A stretch of 64,000 bases of DNA. Origin: Schistosoma mansoni. Taxonomy: Eukaryota > Platyhelminthes > Trematoda > Strigeidida > Schistosomatidae. The notes under the pieces were generated by a model. That model saw only the letters and a list, made by a program, of their open reading frames with translations. It did no database searches and had not been told where the DNA came from. A program made the translations under genes and the position numbers. Positions 47,401 to 56,158 of the stretch are shown here, piece by piece. How positions within the stretch are numbered: position 1 is the stretch's first letter; the number at the start of each line of letters is the position of its first letter. Where the stretch lies: contig NC_031502.1 of the NCBI RefSeq assembly GCF_000237925.1, positions 15,178,434 through 15,242,433 of the forward strand. Reading direction: 5' to 3'.

Positions 47401-49149
47401 GTTTAAACTACTTTAACTTAGGCTTTTGTGTAGATAAACTATGGGAAGGCTATCTACTCAAACACTACTGGTCGATTCAATGAGCATGGTGGGCTTTTAT
47501 CGGAGGTGTCAACCTCGAGTAGTGTTCGTCAGAGCTGCTCGTTACCCATCTTTTCATTTATTTCGTCATAGCTGTTCTAAAAATCATACTCTAAATCCGT
47601 AAGAATTGATTTTCTACTAGTAGGTTCCCCTATCAACTTAGAATATGCGGATGATGTGATCTTATTTGTTGAAGACACCGATGTACTGCAGTTTTACGGA
47701 CGCCTTGAGTAACAATGCAAGAATTTTTATAGTGCATTTCTCTATATTTGAATGCGAAATTTTGCCTCGGGACTGGTGTGCATCCTCCCAAAGTAATTAT
47801 GTTGACTCCTTCACTTATCTTGAAGTCTCATCAGCCTCGGTGGGTTGGTGTCTGACCTGTCTTTTGGGACAATAAATTAAGCAATTATGAGGTTGGACAG
47901 GGTACACTGATATTAGTAAACTAAGTGTTCATTTGATACTACTTATGGAAGTAGATAGTATCTAGTTTTGTTTATAAACCAAACTCGTAAATAACCTTTA
48001 TTCTCCCAATAAATATAAGACTTTTTACATTCATATATATTGGTCATTTGGATCTTCTCATTGATGAACCCAGGAGCCAAGTAAATAACTTTCGTCTTCT
48101 CATCTCATTATACACATTCTGCTTCAGATCCTAACTTCATATCATATTGCCCATAAATTTGTTTTTTACAGATTGATACCAATCATCAAAATATTTAATT
48201 ATTATCTTCAAAGTTACCACATCAACCCTGCTTCAGTTTGGGCACCTGGGCAGTATCACAGCCCTCATACAAATCGAATGAGATTTATGCGGCGCATATG
48301 TATCTGGTGCTTCCTTGTACCAATATTTATGTGTTTAAATAAATAAATTTATTATTAGTAAATAATAATAAATAACCACCTCAACTCTCTTAAAAATTCT
48401 AAATTTCCTCTCTTGCTCTCGTTTTTCTGGCACATCTAAGAAGGTAGGGATTCGTAGTTGTAGTATACGAACATTTCTAGAAGGTGCCATACCAAAAAAT
48501 TCCAAGAATTTAAAAATCTCGAAAAATCACAAGTGCATCTCACTTTATACCTTAAGTCAGCAGGCCAAAATCTAATAAGAAACATTTCATAAAATAGTTT
48601 TATTGGTAGTTAATTAGTTATCTGGTGATGAGAATTAGCATTATTTAAATACTAACACTTAATAAGTTACTTCCCATGGATTTCATGTTTCAGACATGCT
48701 CTGAGAAGCGAATGAAAATATGATGTGGTCCTTTCGATAAAACTTTTCAGTTTATTGCTCTTCAGAATTTAAGTTGTCAATTCTGTGTAGAACAGGCGGA
48801 ATTCGTCAACTTTACTCACTCGATCAGCGGTTTTGCACGTTTACAAGCGTAGACAGAATAATATTTATCCGATTACTATTTATAAACTTGACGTGATTAA
48901 TAGATTGTCCTTGTCCAATTCACTAAATTATCTAATTGTGAATTTCGACCTCAGTAGCTCCGCGACAGCTGTTCTGTTGGGCTCCCTTGTTGTCTGGTTC
49001 ATTATGCCATCGATGTGATCCAAGCGGTCGATGTCCCATACATGGCAGAATTGTTAAACGTGACAAAATAACTGGAAGACCGATTAATATGAATGACCGA
49101 AAACTCCTCCAAACAGAAATGGAATCTAAGAGGTTGGCTAGACAAAAAA
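29275..49149 (+). CDS. UV-stimulated scaffold protein A (UVSSA) homologue, eight exons, 3' end missing
   Basis: A nuclear factor of transcription-coupled nucleotide excision repair that binds stalled RNA polymerase II and, in other animals, recruits TFIIH and USP7. Eight exons give about 667 residues (human 709), with every junction in phase. Domains: an N-terminal VHS-like helical domain (exons 1-3; [18 protein letters not shown] resembles human IAQLTQEHAEIRLSAFQIV); an acidic DDSDFEEV patch (exon 6) like the human TFIIH-binding DEDDEDFVEV; HRFWKP (about residues 544-549); and the DUF2043 zinc finger, Cys610, Cys620, Cys629 and His632 ([11 protein letters not shown]). The last short, basic C-terminal exon(s) were not found before the window's convergent HERPUD gene. 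Introns of 0.6-5.6 kb carry many LINE fragments. Confidence 0.93.
29600..30372 (+). mobile_element. RTE-type LINE (SR2-like), 5'-truncated 3' end
   Basis: It lies in UVSSA intron 1, in the same orientation. Residues include [29 protein letters not shown] and [14 protein letters not shown], typical of the C-terminal reverse transcriptase region of schistosome RTE elements. One in-frame stop (29871-29873) interrupts the main frame, which continues in the same frame (29904-30272). The element ends in GTAAGTAAGTAAGTAA, a short 3' tail repeat. The catalytic core is absent. Confidence 0.88.
30600..30652 (+). mobile_element. 3' tail of the AAAT-ending retroelement (family X)
   Basis: GGCGCATATGTATCTGGTGC, CCCTTTGTACCAATATGTAT, then (AAAT)n. 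The same end occurs at 37243-37315, 44913-44985 and 48285-48350. Confidence 0.75.
32708..32921 (+). CDS. UVSSA exon 2 (VHS-like helices)
   Basis: The acceptor is ttttccag and the donor CAG|GTAAGT. It encodes [20 protein letters not shown] and a Leu-rich helix, ending [10 protein letters not shown]. Confidence 0.92.
32922..34762. other. UVSSA introns 2 and 3
   Basis: Introns 32922-33548 and 33946-34762 flank exon 3. No repeat or gene was recognised in them. Confidence 0.8.
33549..33945 (+). CDS. UVSSA exon 3 (VHS-like domain end, linker)
   Basis: The acceptor is tttcgtag and the donor GAAG|GTACAC. It encodes [20 protein letters not shown] (human AVEGWNEKFGEAYKKLALG region), then a [10 protein letters not shown] segment and a charged coiled region, [19 protein letters not shown]. 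Confidence 0.92.
34763..35163 (+). CDS. UVSSA exon 4 (middle region)
   Basis: The acceptor is cattccag and the donor GAA|GTGAGT. Contains [15 protein letters not shown] (human CFRLLVP), an acidic Ser-rich linker, then [20 protein letters not shown], equivalent to the human FVRSHGLGSHKYTLDVEL region. Confidence 0.9.
35800..36020 (+). repeat. Dispersed repeat, copy 1
   Basis: Within UVSSA intron 4. Features GAAAATATGGATTTTGTTGT and GACCCTTCATCCAGATTCAT; the reverse complement recurs, diverged, at about 54330-54490 in the HERPUD intron. The family was not identified. Confidence 0.55.
36413..36587 (+). CDS. UVSSA exon 5
   Basis: The acceptor is catttcag and the donor CCC|GTGAGT. It encodes [20 protein letters not shown], matching the human helical region VCSWIQRF...; phase 0 in and phase 1 out. 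Confidence 0.85.
37243..39375 (-). mobile_element. RTE-type LINE with large internal deletion
   Basis: It lies in UVSSA intron 5, on the opposite strand. From its 5' side: the family X-like 5' segment (39375-39080); the family's 5' coding start ([20 protein letters not shown], 38990-38830), which also occurs at 51730-51850; a jump into reverse transcriptase ([20 protein letters not shown], about 38720-38650); the C-terminal part ([16 protein letters not shown] type, about 38050-37950; [20 protein letters not shown]); and a 3' tail of (AAAT)n at 37243-37260. Frames are much interrupted. The central endonuclease and the N-terminal half of reverse transcriptase are missing. Confidence 0.8.
40378..40585 (+). 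CDS. UVSSA exon 6 (acidic TFIIH-contact-like patch)
   Basis: The acceptor is ttgatag and the donor AA|GTAATT. It encodes [20 protein letters not shown]. The DSDFEEV core resembles the DEDFVEV motif of human UVSSA that binds the TFIIH p62 PH domain; the equivalence is inferred from the motif and its order. Confidence 0.88.
40586..42058. other. UVSSA intron 6, left part
   Basis: AT-rich intron sequence with no recognised feature apart from short AAT runs near 41440-41470. Confidence 0.7.
42059..42370 (-). mobile_element. Solo LTR of a gypsy-type element (fossil)
   Basis: Read on the minus strand, it starts TGTTAGGTCGGCTTAC and ends GGTCAACCTACA, the TGT...ACA ends of an LTR. Inside are a TATA-like CTATAAAACC and an AATAAA-like GAATAAAGCGG. 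At about 312 bp it is in the size range of the Boudicca LTR. No internal domains lie beside it, so it is the product of LTR-LTR recombination. I saw no clear target duplication. It is unlike the LTR-like end at 16486. Confidence 0.7.
42371..43068. other. UVSSA intron 6, between solo LTR and LINE
   Basis: AT-rich, nothing recognised. Confidence 0.6.
43069..45645 (-). mobile_element. RTE-type LINE (SR2-like), 5'-truncated, with nested insertion
   Basis: It lies in UVSSA intron 6, on the minus strand. From its 5' end: the end of the endonuclease ([18 protein letters not shown], about 45590-45540); the linker; the reverse transcriptase N-terminal region ([20 protein letters not shown], about 44560-44490); motif A region ([20 protein letters not shown], about 44170-44110); motif C region ([19 protein letters not shown], about 43860-43810); FTYL; and the 3' end at 43071 with TAAG units. 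Frameshifts separate these frames. An unrelated 3'-end fragment (44913-45254) is inserted between endonuclease and reverse transcriptase. Confidence 0.9.
44913..45254 (-). mobile_element. Family X short retroposon nested in the RTE LINE
   Basis: On the minus strand it ends GCACATATGTATCTGGTGCT, TCCTTGTACCGATATTTATG and (AAAT)n. Its body (GGTCACCGGCTACCATGGGA; ACCACCTGCTTCAGTCTGGG) also occurs at 39080-39330 and 49580-49630. LINE sequence resumes on both sides. Confidence 0.75.
45988..46013. repeat. (TA)n microsatellite
   Basis: About 13 TA units, 130 bases before UVSSA exon 7. Confidence 0.95.
46145..46428 (+). CDS. UVSSA exon 7 (HRFWKP motif)
   Basis: The acceptor is ttctag. The donor ACGG|GTATCG completes a Val codon with exon 8. 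It encodes [19 protein letters not shown], matching human SDSQHRFWKPSEVEEE. Confidence 0.93.
46429..47429. other. UVSSA intron 7, left part
   Basis: Nothing recognised; AT-rich. Confidence 0.6.
47430..47885 (+). mobile_element. RTE-type LINE fragment (reverse transcriptase core)
   Basis: In UVSSA intron 7. It contains a [15 protein letters not shown] segment, [18 protein letters not shown] (motif C, YADD) and, in other frames, the following thumb region. It is truncated at both ends, with frameshifts. Related to the segment at 51130-51360. Confidence 0.8.
48230..48350 (+). mobile_element. Family X 3' end
   Basis: CCTGCTTCAGTTTGGGCACC, TGGGCAGTATCACAGCCCTC, then the GCGCATATGTATCTGGTGCT end and (AAAT)n, in plus orientation. 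Confidence 0.8.
48955..49149 (+). CDS. UVSSA exon 8 (DUF2043 zinc finger)
   Basis: The acceptor is cctcag and the donor AAAA|GTGAGT. It encodes [19 protein letters not shown], then [20 protein letters not shown], matching human HWCRAPRPDGRLC...KCPFHGKIVPRD. It ends one base into a codon, so at least one more exon must follow. Confidence 0.94.
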
Positions 49150-49267
49150 GTGAGTTTTCTTGTTTAATGGTGTAATTTCATACCAATTTTCTCTGTTCCC
49201 TAAATTCATAGGTTGAAGGATGCTCTGTAAAAAACATAGTTTTATTAACATGAGTATCAATCTCTTC

Positions 49268-49311
49268 TCTTCGTTGTTTTGATCACGTATAAAGTCGTTA
49301 TTCACAAAAAT
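49268..49311 (+). repeat. Long direct repeat pair 1, left copy
   Basis: TTGTTTTGATCACGTATAAA, then GTCGTTATTCACAAAA; it recurs at 49977-50022 with a few mismatches. The pair brackets a family X copy. Confidence 0.75.
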
Positions 49312-49317
49312 GCCCCC

Positions 49318-49720
49318 CAAATGCCCTGGTACGGTCGAAGGTGGGAAGAGTCCGCTCTCCCTCTCGAAATGCTCTCACATGACCACGCGTGTACAGCCAC
49401 TGCCAAGGAAAGTCTACTCACTGCCTTCTCATGGCGGGAGTGTTGTTTACGAAATTGAGAGGACGAAAAGCGAATGTCCGGCGCCTTAACCTGGTCGGTG
49501 GACACGGAGAGTCTACTTAGGAAAGTTGGAAAACCCTGATTCCAAACCAATGGTGCACATGGGCTCCAGTTTCCTGGAGGAACAAATGGCGTATGAACCA
49601 ATCGTTGGTCACCGGCTACCATGCGACTATCGGTTGCTAAGAGCACAGACAGGAGGCCCAATTTCGGGAATCTGGAGTTGCCTCTAGGGGCGGTCCTCTT
49701 GATTCAACTTCCAGTAAAAA
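49318..49720 (+). mobile_element. Family X related element without its AAAT tail
   Basis: It shares CTTCTCATGGCGGGAGTGTT and GAGGACGAAAAGCGAATGTC with the element nested at 44913-45254 (opposite orientation), and GGTCACCGGCTACCATGCGA with its body. It is longer at the 5' side than the other copies. Confidence 0.65.
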
Positions 49721-49976
49721 TGCATCTTCAAATCACTAAACATATCAGGAGATATTTTTGGTAACTAATATTTAGTCAATGGTCCAATAAACCTAAATAA
49801 CTAAAAAAAATATCCAACTTAATAACTACGGTAACCAGACCCGTCCACTTTAAATAAATCACTGGTTAACTAAATTTTTAGTAAAGCAAAGTACTCAAAA
49901 AATTATTGAAATAAATTTGGGTTGTGAATGGAACCTTCAACAAATTTCTAGGTTTTTGTTTTCCAATGTTGTGCGT

Positions 49977-50022
49977 GTTCTCTTAGTTGTTTTGATCACA
50001 TATAAAGTTGTTATTCACAAAA
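49977..50022 (+). repeat. Long direct repeat pair 1, right copy
   Basis: See 49268-49311. It is followed 10 bases later by the left copy of pair 2. Confidence 0.75.
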
Positions 50023-50031
50023 TAAAGTTTT

Positions 50032-50102
50032 CAGTGCAATATTACTGTTTCTGAAATAATAGGCTATGTGATCCAATTTTGTACAGGCTAACATGAATTT
50101 AA
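50032..50102 (+). repeat. Long direct repeat pair 2, left copy
   Basis: TGCAATATTACTGTTTCTGA through ACATGAATTTAA; it recurs at 51471-51543 at roughly 90% identity by eye. The pair brackets the LINE fragment at 50325-51470. Confidence 0.8.
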
Positions 50103-50324
50103 CAAGTCAAATGTAAGGTGAAAATTACTGTGCTTGGTTTTCCTCAGCGATAAATACACACTGTATACTTAATTATTGAGCTTGCTAAATGCTAAGTTTC
50201 ACCGTTTGTATTCAAACAAAATTGTTCGGGACTTTTCAGACTATCCAAGGAAACACATATTAAAAGGTTCGGCAGTTAGTGAGAATATTTCAGAAAAATA
50301 TGCACAAATGATCTACTCTCAATG

Positions 50325-51470
50325 CAGGATACTTGAACGATGAAAAGAACAATTCAACTGCTATACAGTCACCCTTTAGTTACTTACTTCTACCAAGAAA
50401 GCAGGATGTGATGTTGACATCAACTTCCCATCCTCTTAATGAAGTGGAAAAAGCCATAGCTAATTTTAAGCAAAGGACAGTAGGAAGTACCGATGGATTA
50501 ACGCCAGAAATCTTCAAAGATGATGGTTCACTCTTAGCTTTCAAGTTAAGTGAGATATTAGCTAAAGTATGGGAAATGAGCCTAGTCTCATCTGACTGGT
50601 CTCGACTGTTGATCATTCTGGTCTATAATAAAGGATAAAAGTTCTCTAGTGATGACCAGAAGAATCAATTTGACTAATATAGTGTCTAAAAGTATCGACC
50701 TTAATAATCCTCGATAGTTTAACTAGAGTTCATAAAGAGCAAACTCGTAGAAGCCAAGCTGGTTTCAGACCTGGGAATGGACGTGTAGACTAAATATTTG
50801 CCCTTCGCCAGATTTTGAAACATAGACTTAACCACCGACTCCCAACCATAGTTGTGTTTCCCGAACTTAAGCTAGCGTTCGATTATGTAGATCAGTCGGT
50901 CTTATGGTACTAAAGAAGTACATTAACCTTGTACAGGCTCTTTACTCGAATACTACTAGCCAAGTCAGAGCTTATGGAGGTGTTTTTGGAATTGGCAACT
51001 CCAAGTGGTGTCTTTCGGGGTTGTTTGCCTTCCCCATTTTCATTTAACTGTCATAGACATTTTTGTAGAGATAACCTTTATATCGTGGCATTTTAGAAAT
51101 CAGTCTGACCAGGATATTCACCTGTCAGTTTATAATACCCTGATGACATAGTTCTCTTTGGTGAGGACGCCGAAAGAATACGGAGAATTTCGATTACCTT
51201 GCGTAACAGTGTTGTCATGTTTGGGATGCATTTTCCTCCATTTAAATACAAAACCTTGCTTCAGGATTGAGTTGCATCAATGCCTGGACTAATAGTGGAG
51301 AATGAAATGACTTAGCATGTCGATCACTTCCCTCATCCTGGAAGTCTTATCAGTTCTAGTGAGTTGGTAACTGACGAAATCTCGACAGGGATTCAGAAGG
51401 CTTAGATGGCGCTCGCCAACTTGCATAATCTGCAGTGTAGGCGTGATGTCCGTCTGCCGATCAAATGGCA
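50325..51470 (+). mobile_element. RTE-type LINE fragment (reverse transcriptase)
   Basis: It contains STDGLTPEIFKDDGSLLAFK, KVWEMSLVSSDWSR, then in shifting frames the finger, palm (a FGEDA-type segment after motif C) and thumb regions. The first frame is open for 101 codons (50333-50638), ending in KG where the family continues KK. Several frameshifts and stops follow. It is 5'-truncated before the endonuclease. Confidence 0.85.
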
Positions 51471-51543
51471 CTGCAATATTACTGTTTTTTTCTGAAATAA
51501 TAAGCTATGTGATCTAATATTGTACAGGCTAGCATGAATTTAA
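51471..51543 (+). repeat. Long direct repeat pair 2, right copy
   Basis: Homologous to 50032-50102. It abuts the 5' end of the next LINE fragment. Confidence 0.8.
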
Positions 51544-52620
51544 GACGTTGGTCTGGGCACCCGTATAGTATCACGGCTGATATATAAATAAAATGAAATG
51601 ACAATTACTACTGCAACTACTATTCTTGCTTCAATTAGCATTTAGACAAATCATATGCAAACAGTCGTTTTTATTTCTTCTATACTATGTCACAGATCTA
51701 CTCGCCTTTATTATCATTTTGTGTATTTTGTCTTCCAGCTTATACAGCAGCTGGTCTATGGTGGAAACCCTGTCCTATCTAAACGATCTCAAGTCACTGA
51801 CTGGTCGGAATTTGAATGCTACCACCGACTACGAATACTGAAACAATCATTCTGAAACTACATATACCATTCAAACTGGCCTCCTTCAACGTTCACACAC
51901 TTATGCGAATCCGACAACAGATAGGGTTGGCTATTTCCTTATAAAGTCTCAACATCGATATCTGTTGTCTACTCGAGACCCATATTCAAGACTCTGGTGA
52001 AGTACTACAAATTCGCCTCCCGTTTGTCGTATCGGACAGCTTGTTTAACGTATGTTCATCCAGAGACTCAGTGACAGCTTTGTCTGGCTTTGCTGGCGTT
52101 AGTGTTTTACTCAGCACTAGAGCCGAGACAACACTAATCAATTTGATCCCCATTAACAGTAGGTCATGTGATGTTAGTTTAGAAAGCGCCATCAAAGTGA
52201 GAAGAAGTCGGTGTGAGAAACAATGTCTTTTCGTAATTTCCACCTATGCTCCGACAGATTGCATCCCGGATGCTATCAAGGATGAGTTTTACCACCAGTT
52301 AGCAGTTCATTTACAGAAAGTGCATTCGACAGATATTGTGGTACTAGCCAGAGACTTGAATGCACAGATCGGGCTTCTAGACACAGAAGTGAGTCGTTTA
52401 GGTGGCCAATAGAGATTTGTTAGTCGCAGGTCAGATAACGGGTACCATTTACCGCAAATTTGAGCAAACTACAACCTGTCTCTGGCTAGTACTAACTACC
52501 AGCACAGTCATCGCCGACGTGCCACCAGGTTTTAGTAATTTTGTTTTGCTGTGTGAATGTGTCATAGTAGCTTGGGCCAAAAACACACATATACCAGCTT
52601 CTAAGTCGTGCATGACTGAG
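51544..52620 (+). mobile_element. RTE-type LINE, 5' part with endonuclease
   Basis: It starts with a family X-like segment (GGTCTGGGCACC), then the 5' coding start ([15 protein letters not shown] in one frame, [19 protein letters not shown] in another). The endonuclease frame runs 52041-52412 with VISTYAPTDCIPDAIKDEF, STDIVVLARDLNAQIG (the family has AGDLNAQ, so the Gly before the metal-binding Asp is replaced). It ends before reverse transcriptase. Confidence 0.85.
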
Positions 52621-52888
52621 TAACCCTTTTCTATTCTATTTCTTTTCTAAACGTTATTTTCCTCCGCAACACATTCCCGATGTCCTGTTGTATGAAATAT
52701 TTTGTGATGCAAATAAGTAAATAATAAACTCTGCTCGTACAGCAGAGAAGATAAGTTCGGCCAAAGCTATTTATGAGTTAGTAATCATGCACAGAATGAA
52801 TCTAACAGTTACCATATATCGCCAAGGGCTTAACCTAAAGTTTGTACGAAACACGTTGGCATTAGAAAAATAATAGTTGGGAACTTAC

Positions 52889-53339
52889 AGATATACATAA
52901 GCAGCGACTGAGAACACAATAAGTGCCTTGTCCAAAGATGAATATGCGAAACAAAGCCCCACGAAAAGACAAAGTCGAAAAAGCATGTAAAAACGATCAA
53001 TTATGTCCATATTTCCCACCCCGTTAACCTCTTCATCGGGTCTATCATTATTTCGTATTGCATTATTAAGCACCATTTCTTGTGCTGCTTGGGGTTGAAT
53101 TTGGTCAGCTCTTTGGTTAACCCCATCTTCGTTAGGTAATACCTCATCCGCTTCCCTCTGACGCTGATTACCATTAAACACTCCCCAATTGGATAAAAGT
53201 GCCTGCGCCCTTTGAATCCACTGTTGCATATTGCTAGATGAACTGTTTGTGGTTGTTTGGCGTAAAGAGCTATGAGTTTGTGGGACATAAGCATTGTTAG
53301 GGAAATTATAGTTCCCGGGAAGCATTTGCATAACAGTCC
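52889..53339 (-). CDS. HERPUD exon 4 (linker and membrane hairpin)
   Basis: The acceptor is tttttatcag and the donor CT|GTAAGT. It encodes a Gln/Asn/Ser-rich linker, an acidic NDRPDEEVNG stretch and the hydrophobic hairpin, ending SVAAYVY. Confidence 0.92.
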
Positions 53340-56138
53340 CTGATAAAAACAATTAAGATACTACATTAAAACTGATAATGGTAACATTATGACAATAACT
53401 CACCAACTAAAGTTACAACAACTAGTTGTACACTTAGTGAAATCCATTTACACTCAAAGTGAGCATTCAATCAAGCAATAATACATCCTTTGAAGAAATT
53501 TACTTAAAGAAGAATAACTTAAGAAACTAAATAACACGTGTAGATATACAAAACCGCATGTTAACGATATGGGAATGTCATTCATGAAAAGTTTACGACT
53601 GCTGCGAAATTTCCTCATGAAGTATAAGCCAACTTTCTCATGAGCTTATCTGAAGGTCAAAAGCTTCGAAAGTAAGAAACAGAAGTACACTCCACAAAAT
53701 GATACATTCATCATCAATCGAGCTTCTTAATCCTAGAGGTGAGATTTATCACTGCTATTATAAAATCACGACAATTTAATTTTAATTGAGATGTCTTGCC
53801 AATCTCATTATAACAAAAAAACTCATACAAAAAAATGATCAGTTTCATACCTGTCCCAAAATAGTAAGGGTAACAGTAATCCTGCGTATGGCACTCAGTT
53901 TGGTTTATTGGAGGATTCTCCATATAAAAAGTTTGCAAATAATGATAATACGCCTGCTGATATTTATGCATTTGCTCAGGTGGAATATTACTGTAAGAAG
54001 AAATTCGAGAAATAACGATTAGATTGAGAGGGAAGTATAGAGAAGTCGAAAATGACTTTTATCTGTGAGCTCTGGTTTATAATGACTCACAAATTAAAGC
54101 TGAATACGATGAGTCTGTGGTGAAAAATGAAACAAAGATCGATGATCACGCGATGTACGCCGGTTACAGTTTATACATTTTTTTGTGGGAAACTTTTCAG
54201 AAACGGGAAAATTACAATACTAAAATCAACAATAGACGAAAATGAAGAGCAAGAGAACACTTCAGTGACTATAATACAATATAACAGCTACATATGTTTG
54301 TGAACACAAACAAATCGTCAGCGAGAAAAACAAAAAGCATGAATTCATGAACCTGAATGAAGGGTCTATACTGTTAGAATTCTACACAAAATCCATATTT
54401 TCAAAGTTAAAATTTAAGACTTAAGTCCTCCTCACACCTCAACATTGTCAATCACGGAGATGTTTAGTCGTAATTCATTAGTTTAAGCCTAAATAATTTG
54501 AAGGAGCAATTCTTGGAAAGTTAGCCATGTGAATCACATAACTTGTCAGCTCCCAGAGAACACGGGTTTTGGAACGAGCACTAATGTTTAACTAGCTGTG
54601 AGAGCACTGAGCAGCAGACCAAGATAGTGGCTTGCCTGTCGATGTGACAGTCACAGAATCCAGCAAGGTGTTTGACGAGATGTCTCAGTGCTTGTGCAGT
54701 CTCCTCAGTCTTGATAGCAGGTACCATACAAAGCATTTTCTACGTCCATGAACTACCAAGATTGTTATAGTCGTCGACACGAGCTCGGTAATCTCGAATT
54801 CCGGGGAACAATATGTAGTAAGGCTGATAATTTTGGTTCTCAAGCTGGCTTAGGTGGATTAGTAAGACAGTCCCTAAGTTGACGTCTGAAGATCAATTCC
54901 TGAAGGATTCATTAATTCACATTGGATTCGGCAATGGTCCCCAATAAAACTATTAGTACATTACTTCCATGAGTCCAGGAACAAAAAGACTCAGGGTTAG
55001 TAGTGATTCACGACTGAACAACAACTCCGAGTTGTAATACAGCAGCTAGCTTCTCTGGTTAGCGTTTCAACCAGAAACCAGAGGAAGGCCAAAGAACATA
55101 TTACGCTGGGAAATAGAGGCAGATAGAAAAAAGATAACAACTGGAAAGTAATGCCCAAGATAGGGTTGGATGGAGAATACTGGTGTGCGGCCTATGCTCC
55201 TCCACTAGGTGTAACAGGCGTGAGTAAGCTAGCTTTTCCTTTAAAGGAATTCCAATAAACCCAATTTTATTTGACCACCTCTCTCTAAGATATAAAGTTG
55301 TGTGAATGAATGATCACTTTCTGTTCTTAACAAGTTCTGACATTCACTAAATTCCGTGGTCTAACATAACGTAGTTGGTGTAAGAAGGTCATGTACTAAG
55401 GTATAAACGCCTGATAGACGGAGATAGATGTAGTACACTTGAGTCAAATTCACGAAATATTTTATACAGCAATGCTCAGCAGTTAGAGACGTTGAGTGAG
55501 TTGACTGCGAATCAGTTGTAGCAACAGGTTTCGCAAGCCATATTCTTAGCGCCTATTCCTCTTAGATGTCATTGACATTATTATTCTGAATCGTTTCATG
55601 TTAATTTCCTAGTTGTACTGACGTGATGCAGTAACTGACGAGTGGACGAGTACCCCGGGATTTGAGTTGCTTATGGTTGACGGTATTAAGTTTATAATTA
55701 GCGATGTGGCTATGGTTTAACCACTCGCTGCTATGAAGATCACATTGAAGAAAAAATATTACAAAAAGCTGCAAGATAATTGGGAGTGTACAACTTACAA
55801 CAAAGTGTTGTCAGCTCGGTAGTTGTTGACATTAGAATCGCCCATTAGTTTTGGGTTGGGGTATACTAGATGGATTGTAGGAAGCCCATCGACCTGGAAA
55901 TGACCAGAAAAGATACCTTACCTGAGTACAAATGCCTGAGATTGACGTATCATCTTTCAAAAGCTTACCCGCATGGATAAGTCTTTGAGATAGGACACTA
56001 GGTTGAGCGGGATGATGCTCTGATAAGTACTTTTTTAAGTCACTAGCCAGCCAGTTAGAAAGGCATTGCACAGTCAAACTAGGTATTTTATCATTAGGTG
56101 ATTTGATAATGACCTTAAATCCTTTATCAACCATTAAC
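52889..56138 (-). CDS. HERPUD-type ER-membrane ubiquitin-like protein (four exons, 3' end missing)
   Basis: An ER-membrane protein of the Herp family, which in animals scaffolds the HRD1 ubiquitin ligase in ER-associated degradation. Exons 56134-55922, 55893-55799, 53990-53851 and 53339-52889, all in phase, give about 299 residues so far. Residues 1-75 form a ubiquitin-like domain (FKVIIKSPNDKIPSL; SQRLIHAGKLLKDD, as in human DQRLIYSGKLLLD). Next come HLVYPNPK, then HKYQQAYYHYLQTFYMEN, equivalent to human QIYARQYYMQYL. A polar Gln/Asn-rich linker leads to a hydrophobic pair of segments (LFRLCLFVGLCFAYSSLDKA, LIVFSVAAYVYL), as in Herp. Exon 4 ends two bases into a codon, so a C-terminal exon must lie at lower coordinates; I did not find it. 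Intron 1 is only 28 nt. Confidence 0.92.
53851..53990 (-). CDS. HERPUD exon 3
   Basis: The acceptor is tcttacag and the donor ACAG|GTATGA. It encodes NIPPEQMHKYQQAYYHYLQT to YYFGTG, the Tyr/Gln-rich segment characteristic of Herp proteins. Confidence 0.9.
54330..54490 (-). repeat. Dispersed repeat, copy 2
   Basis: An inverted, diverged counterpart of 35800-36020 (CACAAAATCCATATTTTC and AACCTGAATGAAGGGTCTAT). It lies in HERPUD intron 2. Sequence 54490-54900 is also of higher complexity and may be part of the same element. Confidence 0.55.
55078..55227 (+). mobile_element. RTE-type LINE, very short 3' end
   Basis: GGAAGGCCAAAGAACATATT (the RGRPKN segment), GGTTGGATGGAGAATACTGG and GGCCTATGCTCCTCCACTAG match the end of the copy at 29600-30372. 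It lies in HERPUD intron 2. Confidence 0.8.
55799..55893 (-). CDS. HERPUD exon 2
   Basis: It starts after a 28-nt intron (GTAAGG...TTTCCAG) and encodes VDGLPTIHLVYPNPKLMGDS. HLVYPNPK corresponds to human HLVCNVKSPSK. The donor is TT|GTAAGT. Confidence 0.85.
55922..56138 (-). CDS. HERPUD exon 1 (ubiquitin-like domain)
   Basis: A strong acceptor (CATTCAG) is followed by GTTA and the ATG at 56134. It encodes MVDKGFKVIIKSPNDKIPSL to SGICTQ, ending on a codon boundary before GTAAGG. Confidence 0.9.
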
Positions 56139-56158
56139 CTGAATGACGTAAAACAGTA
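56135..56158 (-). promoter_or_regulatory. Splice acceptor immediately before the HERPUD start codon
   Basis: A TTTTACGTCATTCAG acceptor is followed by GTTA and ATG, a 4-nt distance. This is the same arrangement as at UVSSA, consistent with spliced-leader addition. Confidence 0.5.

Noticed and set aside
49302-49661. 119-codon minus-strand frame
   Set aside because: It lies within a family X retroposon copy and has no protein-family resemblance.
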